Assembly (NCBI GenBank): GCA_013812515.1
Contig: JACCTI010000178.1
Span: 1 to 10,762, forward strand
Reading direction: 5' to 3'
Source of the DNA: Chthoniobacterales bacterium
GTDB taxonomy: Bacteria > Verrucomicrobiota > Verrucomicrobiia > Chthoniobacterales > UBA10450
Length of the DNA: 10,762 bases
The notes below the pieces were generated by a model that saw only the letters and a list, made by a program, of their open reading frames with translations, ran no database searches and was not told the DNA's origin. Positions within the stretch are counted from its first letter, which is position 1. Every line of letters begins with the position of its first letter. This document shows positions 6,147 to 10,762 of the stretch, piece by piece. The translations under genes were made by a program, and so were the position numbers.

Positions 6147-8954
6147 ATGTCGAAGTCATTGATCATTGCTGAAAAACCGAGCGTCGCGGCGGATCTTGCC
6201 CGCGCGCTCGGCAAGGTCCCGAAGCATGGCGAGCACTACGAGGACGACGCGTATGTGATCACCTCTGCGCTGGGCCATCTGGTCGAACTCGAGATGCCCG
6301 AAGACATCGACAAGAAGAAGTACGGCTTTTGGCGATTGGAGACGCTGCCAATCATTCCGGAGAAATTTGGGCTCAAGCCAATCGCCGATTCAAAGAGTCG
6401 CTATGACCAAATCAAGAGGCTGTTGGCCCGGAAAGACATCGGCGCTGTTGTCAATGCCTGCGACGCCGGGCGCGAGGGTGAGCTGATCTTCGACAACATA
6501 TACCGGCTGACAAAATCCAAGCTCCCGGTAAAGCGCGCCTGGATGCAAACGATGACCACTGAGGGCATTCGGGAAGCTTTTCAGAACCTGCGCGACGGAG
6601 GGCAGATGGCGGGACTGGCAGACGCGGCACGTTCGCGGAGCGAGAGCGATTGGCTCATTGGCATCAACGGCACACGGGCGATTACAAAGCGCATGTTCGG
6701 TTCACGCGGACGCAATGTCGCCGCTGTCGGCCGCGTGCAGACTCCCACCCTCGCGATTGTCTTCGGACGCGAGCTCGAGATCAGGGATTTCAAACCGCGC
6801 CCGTATTGGCGCGTCACGGCGAAATTCGGGATTGCTAACGGAACCTACGAAGGCGTTTACCAGCGGCCGGATTTCCGCAAAGCTGTCGGCGATGAGCACG
6901 ACCGGGTCGATCGCATCTGGGACAAAGCGATCGCAGACGCAGCCTTCGCTGCCTGTCAGAATGAGCCGCTCGCAAGTGTCTCCGAAGAAAAGAAGTCATC
7001 GAGCCAGGCTTCGCCGCGCCTTTATGATCTGACGACGCTGCAGCGCGAAGCCAATAACCGCTTCGGCCTCTCCGCGCGTCGCACACTGCAGATCGCCCAG
7101 GCACTTTACGAACGGCATAAGGTGATCACTTATCCGCGGACAGATTCGCGCGCGCTGCCGGAGGACTACATCGCAACCTGTCGCGGGACGCTCGGAAGCC
7201 TGCGGGGAGATCTTGCGCAACATGGGCGCTCTGTTCTGGAGCACGGTTGGCTTCGGCCTAATAAACGCATCTTCAACAATGCCCAGATTTCCGATCACTT
7301 CGCGATCATCCCGACCACGACCGAGCCGAAAAATCTCGATGAGATGGAAGGCAAAGTTTACGACATGATCGCGCGCCGATTCGTCGCCGCCTTTTTTCCC
7401 GCCGCGGAGTTCGACGTCACAACGCGCATCAGCACGATCGCAGCTGGGCATGACTTCAAAACGGAGGGCAAGGTGCTGACCGCGCCCGGTTGGCTCGCGG
7501 TCTATGGTCGCGCGATCGTGGACGACGGTTCGCCTGAAGCGAAAGCGCTTGTAGCCCTGACGCCTCCAGACAACGCACAGGCGAAGACGATTTCAGCGCA
7601 GATCCACCCTGAGACGACCAAGCCTCCTCCGCGCTACACAGAAGCCACCCTCCTCTCCGCGATGGAAGGCGCGGGCAAGCTCGTCGACGACGAAAACATG
7701 GCCGAAGCGATGAAGGAGCGCGGGCTCGGCACACCTGCGACACGCGCCGACACGATCGACGGCCTGATTAACCAGAAGTACATCGAGAGGAACCAGCGCG
7801 AACTCGTTCCGACAACGAAGGCTGAGTCGCTCCTGCAATTCCTGGCCGCGGTCAAGGCAGATGCACTCACGAAACCCGACATGACGGGCGAGTGGGAATA
7901 CAAGTTACGGCAGATGGAGCACGGAAAGTTCCGGCGCGGCGATTTCATGAAGGAGATTGTAGAGGTCACGAAAGGAATCGTGGATCGCACCAGGACTTTC
8001 GAGGAAAACGGCGCCAGCTCGCGCGAGACGGACATTATCTCACCGACTGATGGGAAGCCGGTGCTTGAGACACTTCGCGGCTACAAGTCGCAGGATGGCA
8101 CCTTCACGGTTTACAAGGTAATGAGCGGCCGTCGCATGGAAGAAGACGAGGTTCGCCAGCTCATTGCACACGGTGAAATTGGTCCGCTTGATGGCTTCGT
8201 CTCCGCGAAAACCGGCAACAGATTTCCAGCAAAGATCAAGATGGTCGAGGACGAGAAGAATCCGGGCGCGAAAAAGGCTGAGCTCGATTTCGGCAACAAG
8301 GTTGATTTGAACGAGATTGCGCCGTTCTGGACTGATCCGGAAAGCGGCGCAGAACTGTGCGAAGCGCCGACCAGCTACATCCTCCGTCAACGCGACGGTG
8401 CCGGTTGGAAAGAACTCTTCAAGGTCGGCCGGCTCATGTGCCAGAAACCGGTCAGCCGTGAGCAGGCGATCCAGCTAGCTGAGCGAGGCAAGACGGATCT
8501 AATCGAAGGCTTTATCTCAAAGAAGGGCCGTCCGTTCGATGCATTCCTGCTTCGACAGGCCGGCAAAATCAATTGGGAGTTCCCGCCGAGGAAACCGCGC
8601 GAAGATGGCAAGAACGGCGCTCCGCGCGCGCGCAAAGCGAGAGCGCCCCTTGATCTCGCGAAGGCGGTGAAACTCAGTGAAAGTAAAGTTCACGACGGCG
8701 ATCTCTATCAAACTGCGGACGCCTTCGTCGTTGCTAAGTCGCAGAGCGACGGTTCACCGCGCGTGGTTTTCCAGTTGAGGCGCAATCTGTGCGGCAAAGA
8801 GATCCCGCCAGAAGAAGTGGAACGATTGGTGGAGATGGGAAAGACTGGATTGATCGAAGGCTTCGTCTCCAAACGCGGCTCGCATTTCAGCGCGTATCTG
8901 AAGCTCGCGAAGGACAAGAAGAAAGCCGAGTTCGAATTTCCCCCACGGAACTAA
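6147..8954 (+). CDS. topB: DNA topoisomerase III-like type IA enzyme with three C-terminal Toprim_Crpt repeats
   Basis: It cuts one DNA strand through a 5'-phosphotyrosine and passes the other, relaxing negative supercoils or decatenating. From ATG 6147 it has 935 residues. The Toprim domain has IIAEKPSVA (6-14, E9) and ACDAGREGELI (104-114). The catalytic tyrosine is Y329 in ITYPRTDS (codon 7131-7133). The late conserved block RYTEATLLSAMEGAG and RGLGTPATRADTID lies at about 496-538. Three C-terminal repeats of the topoisomerase C-terminal repeat type follow (about 628-716, 723-814 and 844-935). Each ends in a pattern like GFVS/GFIS-K-G--F-A. A basic linker of about 25 residues separates the second and third. 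No CxxC zinc fingers are present, unlike classic TopA. The Toprim start and lack of zinc fingers favour TopB over TopA. The dprA-adjacent position is where topA often sits. ATG 6147 fits the family N-terminus; an upstream GTG at 6105 adds only poor sequence. Confidence 0.9.
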   Translation: MSKSLIIAEKPSVAADLARALGKVPKHGEHYEDDAYVITSALGHLVELEMPEDIDKKKYGFWRLETLPIIPEKFGLKPIADSKSRYDQIKRLLARKDIGAVVNACDAGREGELIFDNIYRLTKSKLPVKRAWMQTMTTEGIREAFQNLRDGGQMAGLADAARSRSESDWLIGINGTRAITKRMFGSRGRNVAAVGRVQTPTLAIVFGRELEIRDFKPRPYWRVTAKFGIANGTYEGVYQRPDFRKAVGDEHDRVDRIWDKAIADAAFAACQNEPLASVSEEKKSSSQASPRLYDLTTLQREANNRFGLSARRTLQIAQALYERHKVITYPRTDSRALPEDYIATCRGTLGSLRGDLAQHGRSVLEHGWLRPNKRIFNNAQISDHFAIIPTTTEPKNLDEMEGKVYDMIARRFVAAFFPAAEFDVTTRISTIAAGHDFKTEGKVLTAPGWLAVYGRAIVDDGSPEAKALVALTPPDNAQAKTISAQIHPETTKPPPRYTEATLLSAMEGAGKLVDDENMAEAMKERGLGTPATRADTIDGLINQKYIERNQRELVPTTKAESLLQFLAAVKADALTKPDMTGEWEYKLRQMEHGKFRRGDFMKEIVEVTKGIVDRTRTFEENGASSRETDIISPTDGKPVLETLRGYKSQDGTFTVYKVMSGRRMEEDEVRQLIAHGEIGPLDGFVSAKTGNRFPAKIKMVEDEKNPGAKKAELDFGNKVDLNEIAPFWTDPESGAELCEAPTSYILRQRDGAGWKELFKVGRLMCQKPVSREQAIQLAERGKTDLIEGFISKKGRPFDAFLLRQAGKINWEFPPRKPREDGKNGAPRARKARAPLDLAKAVKLSESKVHDGDLYQTADAFVVAKSQSDGSPRVVFQLRRNLCGKEIPPEEVERLVEMGKTGLIEGFVSKRGSHFSAYLKLAKDKKKAEFEFPPRN

Positions 8955-8973
8955 AGCAAGTCTCTATGGCTCT

Positions 8974-8997
8974 GCGCGCATATCTCAGCATGTGCGC
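8974..8997 (+). terminator. Hairpin just after the topoisomerase gene, possible terminator
   Basis: GCGCGCAT (8974-8981) and ATGTGCGC (8990-8997) pair over 8 bp with one G·U wobble around an 8-base loop, 20 bases after the stop codon. The following sequence (TTAATGAAT) lacks a T-run, so this is not a standard intrinsic terminator. It may protect the transcript end or assist another termination mode. Confidence 0.3.
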
Positions 8998-9102
8998 TTA
9001 ATGAATCCGTAGCTGCGGCGCCCTCGCGCAGTCGGCGCTTTAACGCGTCACCTGCGGCGGTCGCCGCGACGCGATGCCGGACTGCCGTAAAGACCCCCCA
9101 AC

Positions 9103-9146
9103 GAACACTCCACGACCGCCAGTCGTTTCCGGTGTTCTTCGACACC
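9103..9146 (+). promoter_or_regulatory. Two competing stem-loops upstream of nrdR, possible attenuator-like element
   Basis: Fold A pairs GAACACT (9103-9109) with GGTGTTC (9131-9137), one T·G wobble included. Above it, ACGAC (9112-9116) pairs with GTCGT (9122-9126) around the loop CGCCA. Fold B pairs GGTGTT (9131-9136) with GACACC (9141-9146) around CTTC. Both folds need 9131-9136, so only one can form at a time. This is the layout of antiterminator/terminator or switch RNAs, but there is no strong T-tract after fold B. Short inverted repeats also arise by chance in GC-rich DNA. Confidence 0.3.
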
Positions 9147-9239
9147 TGATTTCGGAATGGCCTTTCTGGTCTCCTAGTTTCCAAATTCATTCATTATGGG
9201 CAAACATTGATCCGCCCAAGACGTACCCCATTCACCAAG

Positions 9240-9258
9240 TCTCTCCTAAGAGAGAAGG
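9240..9258 (+). promoter_or_regulatory. Strong Shine-Dalgarno inside a small hairpin
   Basis: TCTCTC (9240-9245) and GAGAGA (9250-9255) form a perfect 6-bp stem with the loop CTAA. The 3' arm runs into AGAAGG (9253-9258), a good ribosome binding site 5 bases before the ATG at 9264. When folded, the hairpin would partly hide that site. Most genes in this window have weak or no Shine-Dalgarno, so this one stands out. Confidence 0.4.
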
Positions 9259-9263
9259 TCACC

Positions 9264-9335
9264 ATGAAAGCCATCACCGAGAATCATCCCAGATTGCTTT
9301 TGGAAATCCGCAAATTTTCCTGCGCAATGGTTTGA
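9264..9335 (+). CDS. Possible small ORF / leader peptide before nrdR (23 aa)
   Basis: ATG 9264 opens a 23-codon frame, MKAITENHPRLLLEIRKFSCAMV, ending with TGA at 9333-9335, 39 bases before nrdR. The support is the strong AGAAGG ribosome binding site 5 bases upstream, sequestered in a hairpin, in a window where most starts lack one. The peptide is mildly basic, with Leu and Ile in the middle, no signal peptide and no run of one amino acid typical of attenuator leaders. I do not recognise it. It could be a leader peptide tied to nrdR expression, a free-standing microprotein, the decayed start of a lost gene, or chance. Confidence 0.3.
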   Translation: MKAITENHPRLLLEIRKFSCAMV

Positions 9336-9374
9336 CGGCACAAGATACGGTGTGTTACTTAGTTCTCCGCCACT

Positions 9375-9887
9375 ATGCGTTGTCCAAAGTGCGGATTTCG
9401 GGATGACAAAGTCATCGATTCGCGCCAGTCCCGTGACAGCTCCAGCATCCGACGTCGCCGCCTTTGTTTGCAGTGTTCGTATCGCTTCACGACTCACGAG
9501 GAAATCGAGCGCTCCGAGTTACGGATCGTGAAACGGGATCGCACGCACGAACAGTTCGACCGGCGCAAACTCGTGAGCAGTCTCGCGAAAGCGTGCGAGA
9601 AACGGCCGATCAGCCTCGTGACACTCGAGCAGGCGGTGGATGAAATCGTCCACGACTTGGAGACCGGCGGACGGGAGGTTCAGTCGAGTGCGATCGGCAC
9701 AAAGGTGCTCGAAAAGCTGAAGGACATCGATGAAGTGGCGTATCTGCGCTACGCCTCGGTGCACCGCCGTTTCGAGGAAGCGGACGAGTTTGTCGACGCG
9801 ATCCAGGCGCTCGGCCGCCGGATCAAAACCAACGCGCTCCAGCGGGAGTTGTTTCCGTCTGACGCGGTGAAGCATGGTAGCGTTTAA
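9375..9887 (+). CDS. nrdR: Transcriptional repressor NrdR
   Basis: NrdR senses ATP/dATP and represses ribonucleotide reductase genes by binding NrdR boxes. The 170-residue protein has the N-terminal zinc ribbon MRCPKCGF with C3/C6 and C31/C34 (CLQC), the basic DNA-binding stretch SSSIRRRRLC (22-31), and an ATP-cone domain (about 49-139, LRIVKRD, FDRRKL, VAYLRYASVHRRF). It is somewhat longer than the usual roughly 150 residues because of a C-terminal extension (about 140-170). The start is fixed by MRCPKC; no clear ribosome binding site precedes it. No ribonucleotide reductase gene lies in the window, so its targets are elsewhere. The last 14 bases overlap the next gene. Confidence 0.96.
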   Translation: MRCPKCGFRDDKVIDSRQSRDSSSIRRRRLCLQCSYRFTTHEEIERSELRIVKRDRTHEQFDRRKLVSSLAKACEKRPISLVTLEQAVDEIVHDLETGGREVQSSAIGTKVLEKLKDIDEVAYLRYASVHRRFEEADEFVDAIQALGRRIKTNALQRELFPSDAVKHGSV

Positions 9888-10434
9888 GGAAGAATTCCCG
9901 TACTTGCGCTGCGATTCGGGGCAGCTCTTCGAGTTCAACCAGCAATGGCTGCACGCGGCGATCACCCGCGCCGCGGCTGAGGCGGGGTATCCGAAGTGGT
10001 GGTTAACCGATCACATCACTGAAAGCATCGCGTTCTATCTGCGATTGCGGAACGATGAGCCGGTCGTGCCATTCCATCAGCTCTCACAGACGGTGCGCTA
10101 CGTTCTCAACGTCATCGGCTACAACGAAATCGTGCCCTACTTTTCGCCGTCGCCGCCGCCGATTTCCTTCTCGCTCCTCGATATCGCGCAGGAGGCCGGC
10201 GCTGGGTATGAGCTCGCGTTTTTCGACCGGCTGGAGAAGCGGATCACCGCGCTCGTCAAGACCGGCACTGACAGTCTGCAACTGGTCGGGCTGCAGGCCT
10301 GCGTCAAGCATCTGCAGGGCGCGAAAGCGTGGACACGCGCGTGCGACGCGTTGCGCGAAGAGGTGATTTGCTTCGTCCGCGAGAAACTTGCCTCGAACGC
10401 CGAGCTCCGGCAGCTCCGCTGCTCGGTTCGTTAG
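9874..10434 (+). CDS. Unknown protein coupled to nrdR, with an ATP-cone-like N-terminal half
   Basis: A 186-residue soluble protein of unknown function. No signal peptide, membrane segment or standard catalytic motif is visible. Residues about 18-89 show an order like that of ATP-cone domains. A first helix FNQQWLHAAITRAAAEAG (21-38) parallels the cone start F-R-KL--AI-KA. A second helix follows (TDHITESIAFYLR, 45-57), then LSQTVRYVLNVIGYNEIVPYF (70-90), which resembles the cone ending I--LV--VL---GY-EVA--Y. The Lys/Arg-rich first strand of true cones (V-KRDG) is missing, so nucleotide binding is doubtful. The C-terminal half (about 97-186) is mainly helical with a SPPP-type hinge before it. 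ATG 9874 lies 14 bases inside the nrdR end, so the two are translationally coupled. The cone resemblance is inference; the gene itself is well supported. Confidence 0.8.
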   Translation: MVAFKEEFPYLRCDSGQLFEFNQQWLHAAITRAAAEAGYPKWWLTDHITESIAFYLRLRNDEPVVPFHQLSQTVRYVLNVIGYNEIVPYFSPSPPPISFSLLDIAQEAGAGYELAFFDRLEKRITALVKTGTDSLQLVGLQACVKHLQGAKAWTRACDALREEVICFVREKLASNAELRQLRCSVR

Positions 10435-10454
10435 GCGGCAGGTCGCCAATTACG

Positions 10455-10762
10455 ATGACGATCTTCGAGAAAATCGCCAACCGCGAGATTCCCGCGAAAA
10501 TCTTTTGGGAAGACGATCAGGCGATTGCTTTCCACGATGCTGACCCGAAAGCGCCGGTGCACGTGCTGGTCGTGCCGAAGCGCGTGATTCCGCGGCTCGC
10601 GGAAGCGGCACCATCGGATGAGGCGCTGCTTGGTCACCTCCTCTATGCCACGCGAATTGTGGCGGAGAAGCTCGACCTGATCTCCAGCGGGTATCGCGTC
10701 GTGATCAACAGTGGCCCCGATGCGGGTGAGAGCGTACCGCATTTGCACGTGCACATGCTCGG
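10455..10762 (+). CDS. HIT-family (histidine triad) nucleotide hydrolase, 3' end cut by the window
   Basis: HIT proteins of the HinT branch hydrolyse nucleoside phosphoramidates and related AMP conjugates in the cytosol. The frame runs from ATG 10455 past the window end: 102 complete codons are visible of a usual 110-120. It begins MTIFEKIANREIPAKIFWEDD, a typical HinT start, has FHDADPKAPVHVLVVPKR (26-43) and INSGPDAGESVPHLHVHML (84-102). The triad is H96, H98 and H100, and H98 would be the nucleophile. It starts 20 bases after the preceding gene, with a GCAGG-like ribosome binding site about 12 bases upstream, so it probably belongs to the nrdR transcript. Only the last residues and stop are missing. 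Confidence 0.93.
   Translation, partial: MTIFEKIANREIPAKIFWEDDQAIAFHDADPKAPVHVLVVPKRVIPRLAEAAPSDEALLGHLLYATRIVAEKLDLISSGYRVVINSGPDAGESVPHLHVHML

Larger units (their letters stand above)
8955..9374 (+). other. 420-base intergenic region upstream of nrdR
   Basis: No convincing protein-coding gene spans this gap. It holds the hairpin at 8974-8997, two mutually exclusive stem-loops at 9103-9146, an AT-richer stretch around 9180-9210, and a hairpin, good Shine-Dalgarno and 23-codon ORF at 9240-9335. CTGCGGCG occurs twice (9013-9020 and 9052-9059). A TTGACG at 9332-9337 resembles a -35 box but has only a poor -10 match (TTACTT) 17 bases downstream. CATTAT (9192-9197) resembles a -10 box without a good -35. 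I see no match to a named riboswitch, tRNA or NrdR box. The nrdR promoter is probably somewhere in this stretch. Confidence 0.5.

Noticed and set aside
9054..9067. GCGGC GGTC GCCGC inverted repeat after the topoisomerase gene
   Set aside because: It is a short 5-bp stem in very GC-rich sequence with no T-tract; this is easily due to chance.
9332..9360. TTGACG ... TTACTT as an nrdR promoter
   Set aside because: The -35 box is good, but the -10 position matches the consensus at only about two of six bases, so I did not list it as a feature.
9366..9378. GCCACT next to the nrdR start, resembling part of a B12 box
   Set aside because: Only six bases match, they abut the start codon, and none of the other conserved cobalamin riboswitch segments is visible upstream.
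9074..9406. Plus-strand open frame of 110 codons in the gap before nrdR
   Set aside because: It runs into the nrdR start in another frame, has no ribosome binding site, and its composition (Pro, His and Ser scattered) is unlike the neighbouring proteins.

Overview
The window looks like chromosomal DNA from a GC-rich Gram-negative-type bacterium. The mix suggests Verrucomicrobiota or a relative: an L25/Ctc protein with a long charged tail, a prs–rplY–pth–rpsF–ssb run, a TopB-like topoisomerase behind dprA, and mostly weak Shine-Dalgarno sequences. That placement is inference from family resemblance and gene order; no rRNA or other decisive marker is present. There are no tRNAs, insertion sequences, CRISPR arrays or phage genes. 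Most of the window is housekeeping.

Left part (1–1749): the 3' end of a charged coiled-coil protein overlaps the start of a GT9-like glycosyltransferase. Converging on it, with stop codons that overlap by three bases, is a minus-strand fatty acid desaturase that keeps only its C-terminal third. The 69-base gap between its start and prs holds a 15-bp palindrome.

Middle (1819–8954): seven plus-strand genes follow in close order: prs (PRPP synthesis), rplY (L25), pth (peptidyl-tRNA hydrolase, TTG start), rpsF (S6), ssb, dprA and a topoisomerase III-like gene. They link nucleotide supply and translation to single-strand DNA handling and DNA topology. The usual rpsR/rplI partners of rpsF–ssb are absent. 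A terminator-like hairpin with a competing alternative lies between ssb and dprA.

Right part (8955–10762): a 420-base gap contains several inverted repeats, two of them mutually exclusive, and a possible 23-codon ORF with the best ribosome binding site in the window. It leads into nrdR (ribonucleotide reductase repressor), then an overlapping unknown gene whose N-terminal half resembles an ATP-cone, then a HIT-family hydrolase cut by the window end.

I found no clear new defence or mobile system. The best leads are the NrdR-coupled cone-like protein, the structured leader before nrdR and the truncated desaturase.
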